A stretch of 34,967 nucleotides of DNA from a virus. The notes beneath the pieces are model-generated. The model saw only the letters and a list, made by a program, of their open reading frames with translations, made no database searches and was not told the DNA's origin. Every line of letters begins with the position of its first letter. Positions within the stretch are counted from its first letter, which is position 1. Positions 28,569 through 34,967 of the stretch are shown one piece after another. Position numbers and translations under genes: made by a program. The DNA is taken from positions 1 to 34,967 of IMG/VR virus record IMGVR_UViG_3300048839_001048. One strand, 5' to 3'.

Positions 28569-30068
28569 TTAGACGCCGCTGGTGACGACGCCGACGGTGA
28601 GGACACGGAAGGCGCTGTCGACCAGCACCTCAGCGCTGTTCCGCCAGTAGGCGAACAGGCCGCGCTCCCCGGTCGGGTTGCCGTCGCCGTTGACCATGTG
28701 GGGGATGAGCTCGATCGTGAGGCCGATCTTGTCGACGATCACGAACTGGCCGAAGTCGCCGAAGATGGCGATCCGGTTCGTCGCGGTCGCGAAGTCGGAC
28801 TCCATCGCCGAGCTGTTGTGGCGCGGGTAGCCGAGCAGCGCCTGGGGCTCGCCGGCCACGAGCGGCCGGTAGTTCGGGTTCACGCCGGCCACCCGATCGA
28901 GGCGCTCGGCCTCGGTGTAGACCGCGCGGTGGGCGAGCCAGCGGGCTCGCGGCTCCCAGCGGTCCGGGAGGCGCGTCGTGATCCGGCCGAGGTCCTCCGT
29001 GTCGAAGCCGTCCCCGGTCGTGCCGACGTTGTACGTCGACGCGATGCCGTACAGGACGCCCTCCGGCTCGTTGGTCCCGGTGCCGTTGACGAACTTGTCC
29101 GCCTCGAGGGTGTCCTTCGCGTCCTGGAGCAGACGCGCCATCTCGCCCTGGAGTCGCGGCCAGTCGCCGTCCGACTCGATGCTGAACTTGATCAGCGCCT
29201 TCGCCTTGCGGACCGTGATGTCCGGCCGGGCGATCGTCGGCGCGCCGTCGGTGACCGCGACGGCCTCGGTGCCGTAGCTCGCCGTGACCCCGGCCGACGT
29301 GATGGCCTGCCAGGTGTTGCCCACGTTGAGCTGCTCGATCCGGGCGATCTGCCGGAGCGGGTTCACCGCGCCGTCGGACGTCAGGATGATGGTCGGGTCG
29401 AGGGTCGCCGGGACCGCGTAGCCGCCGGTCGTGGTCGTGCCGACGGTGGCGATCGCGGCACGCTCGCCCTCGCCGAGCGGGAGGCCGGCGAGCGTCTTCG
29501 CGAACGCCCGCTGGTACTCCGGCGACGTCGTCGCCAGGAAGTGCCGCGCGAAGGCCCCTGGGTCGAAGCCGTTCTCGATCGGCCTCTCGGGGACCGGCAT
29601 CGCGAGCAGCTTGTGGATCCGCGCGACCGACTTCTCGGGCGTCGCGTTCTCGTGGGGGTAGAACGCCTGCTCGGCCGCCTTGTGAGCGCCGTCGATCATC
29701 AGGGAGCGCATCGCCCCCTCGGACGACGTGCGACCGCGGTACTCGGAGAGGTCGAACAGGTTCTCGGGGAGCCGGGTGACGGCCCGGGGACCGCGCGGGG
29801 CGAGGTCCGTGCCGGAGCGCTCGACGCGGCGCTCGTCGGTGGCGAGGTCGGCGATCCACTTGGCGCGGGCTTCGAACTCGGCCTTGCGCTCGTCGGCGGC
29901 GAGCTTGAGCTCGCGGAGGCCCGCGAACTCGTCCTGGGCGGACTCGTCGAAGGTTCGGCCCTGCCACTCCGCCTCGAGCTCGGTGGAGCGCGTCTTGATC
30001 TGGGCAAGGAACTGGTCGATCTCGGCGACGTTCTTCGTCGCCTCGAGGTCTGCGAGCGAGAGCTTCAT
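28569..30068 (-). CDS. HK97-fold major capsid protein
   Basis: The 499-residue protein has an N-terminal helical, coiled-coil delta/scaffold region (about 1-95: IDQFLAQIKTRSTELEAEWQ, DERKAEFEARAKWIADLATDE) and an HK97-fold shell domain from about 190 on. The shell domain includes TTTTGGYAVPATLDPTIILT, NPLRQIARIEQLNVGNTW, KALIKFSIESDGDWPRLQ, ADKFVNGTGTNEPEGVLYG and IAIFGDFGQFVIVDKIGL. It ends in a strand with VDSAFRVLTVG. The scaffold part is presumably removed by the protease encoded just upstream. ATG 30068 overlaps that gene's stop (TGATG). It is followed by a strong hairpin. Confidence 0.9.
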   Translation of the reverse strand: MKLSLADLEATKNVAEIDQFLAQIKTRSTELEAEWQGRTFDESAQDEFAGLRELKLAADERKAEFEARAKWIADLATDERRVERSGTDLAPRGPRAVTRLPENLFDLSEYRGRTSSEGAMRSLMIDGAHKAAEQAFYPHENATPEKSVARIHKLLAMPVPERPIENGFDPGAFARHFLATTSPEYQRAFAKTLAGLPLGEGERAAIATVGTTTTGGYAVPATLDPTIILTSDGAVNPLRQIARIEQLNVGNTWQAITSAGVTASYGTEAVAVTDGAPTIARPDITVRKAKALIKFSIESDGDWPRLQGEMARLLQDAKDTLEADKFVNGTGTNEPEGVLYGIASTYNVGTTGDGFDTEDLGRITTRLPDRWEPRARWLAHRAVYTEAERLDRVAGVNPNYRPLVAGEPQALLGYPRHNSSAMESDFATATNRIAIFGDFGQFVIVDKIGLTIELIPHMVNGDGNPTGERGLFAYWRNSAEVLVDSAFRVLTVGVVTSGV

Positions 30069-31267
30069 CAGCTGGTGATCTCCTGGACGTAGCGGGCCCA
30101 GTCCTCACGGGACCGGAACCGACGGGCCTGCGCCGGCAGAGCCGGCGGGACGATGACCGGCGGAGGCGGCTGGACCGGCTCAGCGGGTGCGGGCGGCGGG
30201 TCGTCCGCCGTCAGGAGGGTGGAGAGCGCGCTGTGGATGGGCCGCAGCGCGTTCAGGTGGTTCTCGGAGAGCAGGGGTCGAAGTGCGCGACCGTCCTCGG
30301 CACGCTTCGCGTTCTCCTTTGATCGGAGCCCGATGCGGACCTGCGCGTGCTCCACGAGGTGCTCGAGCTCCTCGGCGACGGTCTCGAGGCGAGCCGTGAA
30401 TGGCAGCTCTACCTCTTCAGGATCTGGGCCTTCGCCCTCGGCCCGCGCGGACGCCGGCGGACGGTTCGCGAGGCGCAGGGCGTCCTCGAGGGTGCCGATG
30501 CCGTCGACCAAGCCAGCCTCGAGCGCCTGGGGGGCGAGCAGGACGGAGCCCTGGCCATAGTCGGCGAGGACCTTCGCGGCGTTCGTCCGGCGGCCCTTGG
30601 CGACGTCGCCGACGAACTGGGCGTAGAACGTGTCGACGCGGCGCTGCATCTCGGCCCGGGCCTCGTCCGAGAGCGGCTCGAACTCGTTCCCGTCGGCCTT
30701 GTGCTCGCCGGCGCTGATGATCGTGGGGGTGATGCCCTCCGCGTCGAGGGCTCGGCTGACGTCGACGTGAACGGCGTAGACGCCGATTGAGCCGACCTGG
30801 CCGGACGGGGATACGAGGAACTGGTCGGCCTGCGAGCCGAGCCAGTAGGCGGCGCTCGCGGCGGTCGTGTTGGCAACCGCGACGATGCGCTTCTGCGCTC
30901 GGGCCGCCCGGATGTCCGAGGCGAGCTCCGTGACCCCGGCGACGCCGCCGCCGGGTGAGTCGATGTCGAGGACGATCGACGTGACCTGCTGGTCGGCGAG
31001 GGCCGCGCGGAGCATCCCCCGGATGTCCTCGACGGACGTGCCGCCGAAGAGCTCGAGGAGCCAGGACGAGCGGTGCTCGATGACTCCGTGGATCGGGATG
31101 ATCGCGACGGCGCCGGCGTTGCGGGAGGGCTGCGGGCTGCGGGCGGCGGCGGTGATCGGCTCGCCGCGCTGCGCCTGGGCGATGAGCTGGGCGAGGACCG
31201 CGCGCTCCAGCGCCCACGGCACCTCCGCCAGGCCGTCAAGAGTGAGGGCGGGGATCGTGCGGAGCAA
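30068..31267 (-). CDS. S49-family (SppA-like) capsid maturation protease
   Basis: The 399-residue protein carries an S49 serine-protease domain: VAIIPIHGVIEHR, SIVLDIDSPGGGVAG (97-111, oxyanion region), ANTTAASAAYWLGSQAD (132-148, nucleophile candidate Ser138), PSGQVGSIGVY and ISAGEHKADGNEFEPLSDEA (184-203, general base Lys190). A proline-rich linker and a C-terminal module (RRFRSREDWARYVQEITS) follow, perhaps a scaffold or capsid-binding tail. The start is TTG 31267 with AGGAGG 8 nt upstream, but that site lies inside a strong hairpin, suggesting control of protease dose. Confidence 0.85.
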   Translation of the reverse strand: MLRTIPALTLDGLAEVPWALERAVLAQLIAQAQRGEPITAAARSPQPSRNAGAVAIIPIHGVIEHRSSWLLELFGGTSVEDIRGMLRAALADQQVTSIVLDIDSPGGGVAGVTELASDIRAARAQKRIVAVANTTAASAAYWLGSQADQFLVSPSGQVGSIGVYAVHVDVSRALDAEGITPTIISAGEHKADGNEFEPLSDEARAEMQRRVDTFYAQFVGDVAKGRRTNAAKVLADYGQGSVLLAPQALEAGLVDGIGTLEDALRLANRPPASARAEGEGPDPEEVELPFTARLETVAEELEHLVEHAQVRIGLRSKENAKRAEDGRALRPLLSENHLNALRPIHSALSTLLTADDPPPAPAEPVQPPPPVIVPPALPAQARRFRSREDWARYVQEITS

Positions 31268-31398
31268 GGAAGGGACCTCCTGAGCTACGGGGGCTCAGAG
31301 GTCCCTCTGGTGATGTCCGGTCAGTTGACCCGTCGAGCGGGTTCGGGGCCGGCACGTCTTCGGTTGTGCGTATCGTAGGCCGGCTCACCCGGCCCGTG
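31268..31398 (-). promoter_or_regulatory. Leader of the protease gene with SD-sequestering hairpin
   Basis: The 131-bp gap between portal stop and protease start is the largest within the head module. On the minus strand AGGGACCTCTGAGC (31306-31293) pairs with GCTCAGGAGGTCCCT (31285-31271), 14 bp with one bulged base and a 7-nt loop. The Shine-Dalgarno AGGAGG and its flank fall within the 3' arm. The remaining 90 nt hold no coding frame or recognised promoter; a tRNA-like stretch in the hairpin is discussed under rejections. Confidence 0.65.
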
Positions 31399-33087
31399 TC
31401 AAGCCGCTACCAGTGCTCCACAGACGCGGCACTTCGTCTCGAACCCGCCGCCGGCCGCGGTGCGCCGCCCGGCGAGCTTGTTGCATGACGGACAGCGGAT
31501 GTCCTGCGGCGACGGGAGCTGCAGCGCCGTGCCTTCGATCACCGACGCGCGCTCGAACATCGTGGGGAATGCGCGGACCAGGTAGTGGTCGCCGTCGAGG
31601 ACAAGGCCCTCGTCGACCTCGAGCCCCGCGGCAGGTCCGGTGACGGGCCAGAAAGCCTCGCGGGCGGCGTACTGGCCGCCGATCGAGATCGGCAGCATCG
31701 GCCGCCGGATCGGCTCGGCCGCCCGGACGTAGGTGAGGGTCGTAGCCGCGGCCGCCACGTCCTGCTCCTCCTCCTCGCTGTCGACCCCGCGGATCGGCTG
31801 GACCTGGACCGGCAGGTAGCCGGCGTGCTCGAGGAGCCGGATGTCCCGGGCCGCGGCGGCATTGACGACCGAGGCCGGAATGTAGCCGCCGTCGGTGAGG
31901 CTCCGAACCGCGACCGCGTCCTTCGCGAACACCTCGGCGGCGTCCTTCAGGTCCTCAGCCAGGAACGGGATGTGCTTGTCGTCGTACCAGAGCCGGGCGC
32001 CCCGCGGCGGCGGGAGGATCGCCTGGAGCGAGCCGGCCATGTTCTGCCAGAGCGGGCGGATCGTGCCGTCGCCGAACTGCCGCTTGATCGTCGCGTAGTT
32101 GCCGGCGTTGAGGCTCGACCCCTGCATCCCCTCGGACAGGCCGACGATGACGGGGTGAACCCTGGCCGCGGCCGCGATGATCGTCTCGTCGACTCCCTGG
32201 ACGGCCTTGAGGTCCACGTCGCCGAGGTTCGATCCGATGGGCGTTGCGTCGGCGCCGGCACCGAGGTAGGCCGTGCGGAATGCGTTGAGGGCGCCGGAGT
32301 GCTCCTGCTCGAAGATCTCGATCCACTCCTGGGCCTTCTCCTTCAGGAGCGTCGGCGGGAACTTGATCAGGAGGTTCGGGGTCGCCGCATTGGCGAAGTA
32401 TTTCTCCTTAAACGTGGACGCGGAGTTGTGGCTTCGGATGTTGCGGATGACCGGCGTCAGCCAGCTCATGCCCCGATACTGCGCGAGCGGGTCGGGGATG
32501 GGCGCGAAGTGCGCGAACTCACCGACGAAGAACGTCTGCGGCTCGGCGTCGGAATAGGGCCCGCCGGCCTGGTAGACGAGGCCGACGACCTCGGCGTCGA
32601 CATCGTTCGGGTCGTTCGCCGTGTCGCGGTCGTGGGAGCCCAGGACGAGGTAGCACCAGTCTGGCCGGAGCCGCTTGATCCGCTCGGGGCGGCGGACGCT
32701 GAACCAGTTGCCGGCGAGGTCCGCGTCGCCGATCACGCGGGTCAGGAGGTCACCCGTCGTCTTGGTCGGCTCGGGCTGCTCGATGATCGAGAGCGCCGCG
32801 GTGCCGAAGAGGTCACCCGGGGCCACGCCGCGCACCTGCTGCCACTGAAAGTAAGCCTGGTTGAAGAGGTGCATCCGGGCGACCATGCAGGCGAACACGA
32901 TGCCGTTGGTGCGGTAGGCGCTCTGGACGAGGTTCTGGTAGTCGCCGCCGATCTCCTCGTGCTCGGGGTTCATGGTCATCTGCAGCGACAGGCCGGCGTT
33001 GCGGAGCATCTCGACGTAGTCGTCGAGCGTGTACGACTGGGCGCGCTCCGAAGGGCGCGAGAACAGGGAGCTGATGAGGCTGCTCAC
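31399..33087 (-). CDS. Portal protein with C-terminal zinc ribbon
   Basis: The 562-residue protein is an HK97-type portal: YQNLVQSAYRTNGIVFACMVARMHLF, DLLTRVIGDADLAGNWF, LVLGSHDRDTANDPNDV, EFAHFAPIPDPLAQYRGMSWL and SAWTP-like stem helices (KEKYFANAATPNLLIKFPPTL), with PVIVGLSEGMQGSSLNAGNYATI. The last 34 residues are separate: IRCPSCNKLAGRRTAAGGG then FETKCRVCG (C532, C535, C553, C556). This four-cysteine ribbon has the same layout as the Mu Com protein. It starts at a GTG (33087) overlapping the stop of the small membrane protein. The portal forms the dodecameric packaging vertex. Confidence 0.85.
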   Translation of the reverse strand: MSSLISSLFSRPSERAQSYTLDDYVEMLRNAGLSLQMTMNPEHEEIGGDYQNLVQSAYRTNGIVFACMVARMHLFNQAYFQWQQVRGVAPGDLFGTAALSIIEQPEPTKTTGDLLTRVIGDADLAGNWFSVRRPERIKRLRPDWCYLVLGSHDRDTANDPNDVDAEVVGLVYQAGGPYSDAEPQTFFVGEFAHFAPIPDPLAQYRGMSWLTPVIRNIRSHNSASTFKEKYFANAATPNLLIKFPPTLLKEKAQEWIEIFEQEHSGALNAFRTAYLGAGADATPIGSNLGDVDLKAVQGVDETIIAAAARVHPVIVGLSEGMQGSSLNAGNYATIKRQFGDGTIRPLWQNMAGSLQAILPPPRGARLWYDDKHIPFLAEDLKDAAEVFAKDAVAVRSLTDGGYIPASVVNAAAARDIRLLEHAGYLPVQVQPIRGVDSEEEEQDVAAAATTLTYVRAAEPIRRPMLPISIGGQYAAREAFWPVTGPAAGLEVDEGLVLDGDHYLVRAFPTMFERASVIEGTALQLPSPQDIRCPSCNKLAGRRTAAGGGFETKCRVCGALVAA

Positions 33088-33263
33088 CGCCGTCTACCTC
33101 CGGGGAGGCGGGCGAAGTCGACCGCCGAAAGGATGAGTCCGATGCCGAGTAGCGCGCCGGCCAGGCGCAGATCGACGGCCGCGAGCGACGCGACGATCAG
33201 GAGGAAGCCGGCGACCAGGATCGCGAGCTCGAGCCGCCGGTTGGGCCGCGGCCGGGCGGTCAT
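33084..33263 (-). CDS. Two-helix small membrane protein between terminase and portal
   Basis: The 59-residue gene starts at ATG 33263 (ATGA overlap with the terminase stop) and ends at 33084 (GTGA overlap with the portal start). The product has a basic N-terminus (TARPRPNRRLE), two hydrophobic helices LAILVAGFLLIVASLAAV (13-30) and LAGALLGIGLILSAV (34-48), and a basic tail LPGGRRR. It is too small for routine gene calling but bounded by perfect coupling signals. The function is unknown; membrane association of packaging or lysis timing are possibilities. Confidence 0.7.
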   Translation of the reverse strand: MTARPRPNRRLELAILVAGFLLIVASLAAVDLRLAGALLGIGLILSAVDFARLPGGRRR

Positions 33264-34924
33264 CGGGCCTTCCCGAAGAGAAGGAACGGCTCGGGGTCCG
33301 GCTCGTCCGGCTCCCCGGCCCGCGCCTGCGAGTGGACCATCGATGCGGCCGTGAGGGCATCGATGACCCGCCGGTCCTGGTCGGACATCCGGCTCGCGTT
33401 CGAGCGGTCGAAGCGAGCGTCGCCGCCGGGCAGGAGGCGAGCGACGGCGTTCAGGGCGTGCTGAGTCAGTCCCTCGTCACCGGCGTGGTGGAGCCAGCCG
33501 TTCCGCAGCCCTTCCATGAACATCGCGAAGTCGTGCGCCGCGAGCGGGTTCGTCTGTGGCCGATCGATGACGGCCGCCCCGATCTCCTCCTCGATCCAGG
33601 CGGCGATGTCCTCGGCCCTGCTGACGTCCATCACGACGGTGTGGATCGTGTTCCGGGCGTGGATCCGGCGCAGGGCGCGCTTCACCTCGTCCGGGTGGAG
33701 CGTGGACCCGTCGCGTGGCGGCGTGAGGACCTCGGCCGGTCCGAAGAGGCGGTACTTCGGGTCGCGCTCCCAGTACGGCACTGCAGCCGTCGTGTCGTAT
33801 TTCCATGCGACGTCGAGGCCCAGCCAGACCGGCTCGCCCTCCGGGATCGTCTCATCGGTCCGGGCGGCCTCCCACTCGGCCTCCGTGATCGCCGCGTCGT
33901 CGCTCCGGGTCGGCAGGTTGCAGACGAACCGGCGCCAGTGGGCGAGCGTCATCGTCGGGCTCGCGAACTTGTCGCGCAGGGTGTCGATGGTTATCCGGCT
34001 GAATGGGTTGGCCCGCTTGACGACCGCCATGTCCTCGACGTCCGCATCCTCGGCGACGGCGTACTCGTGCAGCACGACGGACCCGGACACGTAGCGCGCG
34101 TGGCCGGGCTCGCGTTCGATGATCGTCGCGGTCTGCCGGATCCGCTCGCGGGTCAGCTCGAACTCCGAGCCAGGCTCGCCGGCCGTCGAGATCGCGACGA
34201 GCTGGCCGCCGCGCTTGCGGAGCTTGCCGGCCCACGTCCGATACAGGGCCAGGTCGCGATGGCGGTGGAGCTCCTCCAGGATGGCGAGCGTCGGGAGTTG
34301 CCCGTCGCCCGTCCGGTCGTCGGCGGCGAAGATCTGGATACGCCCGCCTCGGTAGTGGTTGATCCGGCGATAGCCCTCGAGGCAGACGAAGCGCGGGACC
34401 TCCGTCTTCCGCTTGCCCTTGACCAGCTGGAGCTCCGAGTGCACCGGGGCGTGCAGCGGGCCCGACCGCAGGACGAACCCCTCGGCCTGGCGGTAGAGGA
34501 CCTCGGCCTGGTCGCGCGAGCTCGCGGCTACCGGCACCGCCGCCAGCTGCCGGAACTCCGAGTGGTACAGCGCGAGGGCGCCGACGAGCGTCGTCTTCCC
34601 GTTCTCCTCCGGGACGACCAGCCAGACCTCCGGGTAGCCGGCGAAGACGTCGGCGAGGAACGCCTCCTGGAACCCCTCCGGATCGAGGCGCTCGCCGCTG
34701 TCGAGCTGGAGCTGGGCCGCCCAGCCGCGGAAGTGCGGGATCGTGAACGGAGCCGCGGCGGCTCCGGCCTTCCGTGAGGCGATCCCGCACGCCTTCGTGC
34801 AGTACAGCCTCCGGGGCGACGTGGTGACGAACGGCATCCCGCAGCGCGAGCATTCACCGCGGCGGATGGCGTGCTCGGCAGCCAGCTTGACCGGAGGGAG
34901 GACGGGCGCGGCCATGGCAGCCAT
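33260..34924 (-). CDS. Terminase large subunit with N-terminal zinc finger
   Basis: The 554-residue protein is a packaging ATPase-nuclease: Walker A-like VVPEENGKTT (103-112), Walker B LAILEELH (213-220), and STAGEPGSEFELTRE. Nuclease-domain acidic motifs are LGLDVAWKYDTTA, VVMDVSRAED and the C-terminal DALTAASM. Unusually, residues 25-46 form a C-x2-C...C-x3-C finger (CSRCGMPF then YCTKACG), like the one at 9550-10167. Only two early ATGs (34924, 34915) precede it, so the finger is part of the protein. No clear Shine-Dalgarno is seen; the start directly follows an in-frame TAG (TAGATG), implying an upstream gene. Confidence 0.9.
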   Translation of the reverse strand: MAAMAAPVLPPVKLAAEHAIRRGECSRCGMPFVTTSPRRLYCTKACGIASRKAGAAAAPFTIPHFRGWAAQLQLDSGERLDPEGFQEAFLADVFAGYPEVWLVVPEENGKTTLVGALALYHSEFRQLAAVPVAASSRDQAEVLYRQAEGFVLRSGPLHAPVHSELQLVKGKRKTEVPRFVCLEGYRRINHYRGGRIQIFAADDRTGDGQLPTLAILEELHRHRDLALYRTWAGKLRKRGGQLVAISTAGEPGSEFELTRERIRQTATIIEREPGHARYVSGSVVLHEYAVAEDADVEDMAVVKRANPFSRITIDTLRDKFASPTMTLAHWRRFVCNLPTRSDDAAITEAEWEAARTDETIPEGEPVWLGLDVAWKYDTTAAVPYWERDPKYRLFGPAEVLTPPRDGSTLHPDEVKRALRRIHARNTIHTVVMDVSRAEDIAAWIEEEIGAAVIDRPQTNPLAAHDFAMFMEGLRNGWLHHAGDEGLTQHALNAVARLLPGGDARFDRSNASRMSDQDRRVIDALTAASMVHSQARAGEPDEPDPEPFLLFGKAR

Positions 34925-34966
34925 CTAGGCGGACCCGGCGCGAGGGCGAATATAACTCGCGAGGAG
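34925..34966 (-). CDS. Possible C-terminal fragment of the upstream gene
   Basis: The frame from the right edge reads 13 residues (LLASYIRPRAGSA) and stops with TAG immediately before the terminase ATG. The tight junction matches the other gene junctions, and a small terminase or HNH gene would be expected here. Alternatively the AT-rich TATATT (34954-34949) is a promoter element and this is leader sequence; the window is too short to decide. Confidence 0.3.
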   Translation of the reverse strand, partial: LLASYIRPRAGSA

Positions 34967-34967
34967 G

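Noticed and set aside
31268-31300. tRNA-like start GCCCCCGTAGCTCAGGAGG on the minus strand
   Set aside because: It matches the acceptor and D-arm of many tRNAs but no anticodon or T-arm follows; the same bases are explained by the hairpin and the Shine-Dalgarno.
31585-33354. Long plus-strand open frames antisense to portal, capsid, terminase and primase genes (e.g. 3216-4664, 28554-30092, 31585-33354, 33332-34777)
   Set aside because: Typical artefacts of high GC at third positions; no family motifs and no start signals, while the minus-strand frames carry clear domains.
33094-33360. 88-codon minus-strand frame between terminase and portal
   Set aside because: Arg-rich shadow frame; the coupled 33263-33084 frame with two membrane helices is far more gene-like.
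34949-34954. TATATT -10 element upstream of terminase
   Set aside because: The matching -35 would lie beyond the window edge, and the open frame ending in TAGATG gives an alternative explanation.
1-34967. Integrase, repressor, attachment sites, restriction or toxin genes
   Set aside because: None seen; the window gives no evidence for lysogeny modules, so no claim is made.

Overview
The window is one continuous stretch of a tailed double-stranded DNA phage genome (or a prophage interior) with very high GC by eye. No host gene, rRNA or tRNA is visible. HK97-type head genes, a long tape-measure gene, a distal-tail protein and the absence of a contractile sheath point to siphovirus morphology. 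Pervasive G/C third positions, GTG/TTG starts and small zinc-binding proteins of the kind common in actinophages suggest a high-GC host such as an actinobacterium or a Chloroflexota-like bacterium, but the host cannot be fixed from sequence alone. No integrase or repressor is seen, so lifestyle is undecided.

Nearly everything reads on the minus strand, so the gene order runs from the right edge leftwards. 34.9-28.3 kb is the head module: large terminase, a tiny membrane protein, portal with a C-terminal zinc ribbon, S49-type protease, major capsid protein and a small protein. 28.3-27.4 kb holds the head-tail connector and head-closure genes. 27.4-21.0 kb is a nine-gene glycan cassette (four glycosyltransferase-like genes, a HxGH nucleotidyltransferase, a TagF-like transferase, an NAD-sugar epimerase, a WbpD-like acetyltransferase and a compact DegT-type aminotransferase) inserted between head-closure and tail-terminator genes and joined to both by overlapping stop/start codons. 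21.0-11.3 kb is the tail module: terminator, an unknown protein, major tail protein, tail-assembly chaperone pair with a -1 slippery heptamer, an HK97-gp10-like protein in an unusual place, tape measure, Dit, a large tail/receptor-binding protein, a LamG-like fibre protein and a small protein with three VTQHV(I/L)E repeats.

At 11.12-11.29 kb a single plus-strand gene encodes a 57-residue two-helix membrane protein (holin candidate). It converges on the tail operon and diverges, across about 250 bp of non-coding DNA, from a second minus-strand operon (10.86 kb to the left edge). That operon carries small HTH and zinc-binding proteins, a YqaJ-type exonuclease, a RecT-like annealing protein, an SSB-like protein with an acidic/aromatic tip, an HNH nuclease, a primase-polymerase/helicase fusion, a Cas4/RecB-like nuclease, a RuvC-like resolvase and an RlpA-like double-psi beta-barrel protein: a replication-recombination module.

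Almost every junction in both operons is an ATGA, GTGA or TGATG overlap, so translation is probably coupled throughout. The main points of interest are the glycan cassette inside the morphogenesis operon, a canonical C CCT TTA frameshift site with a membrane-anchored upstream chaperone, a hairpin that buries the Shine-Dalgarno sequence of the TTG-started capsid protease, a 14-bp hairpin after the capsid gene, and zinc modules fused to terminase and portal.
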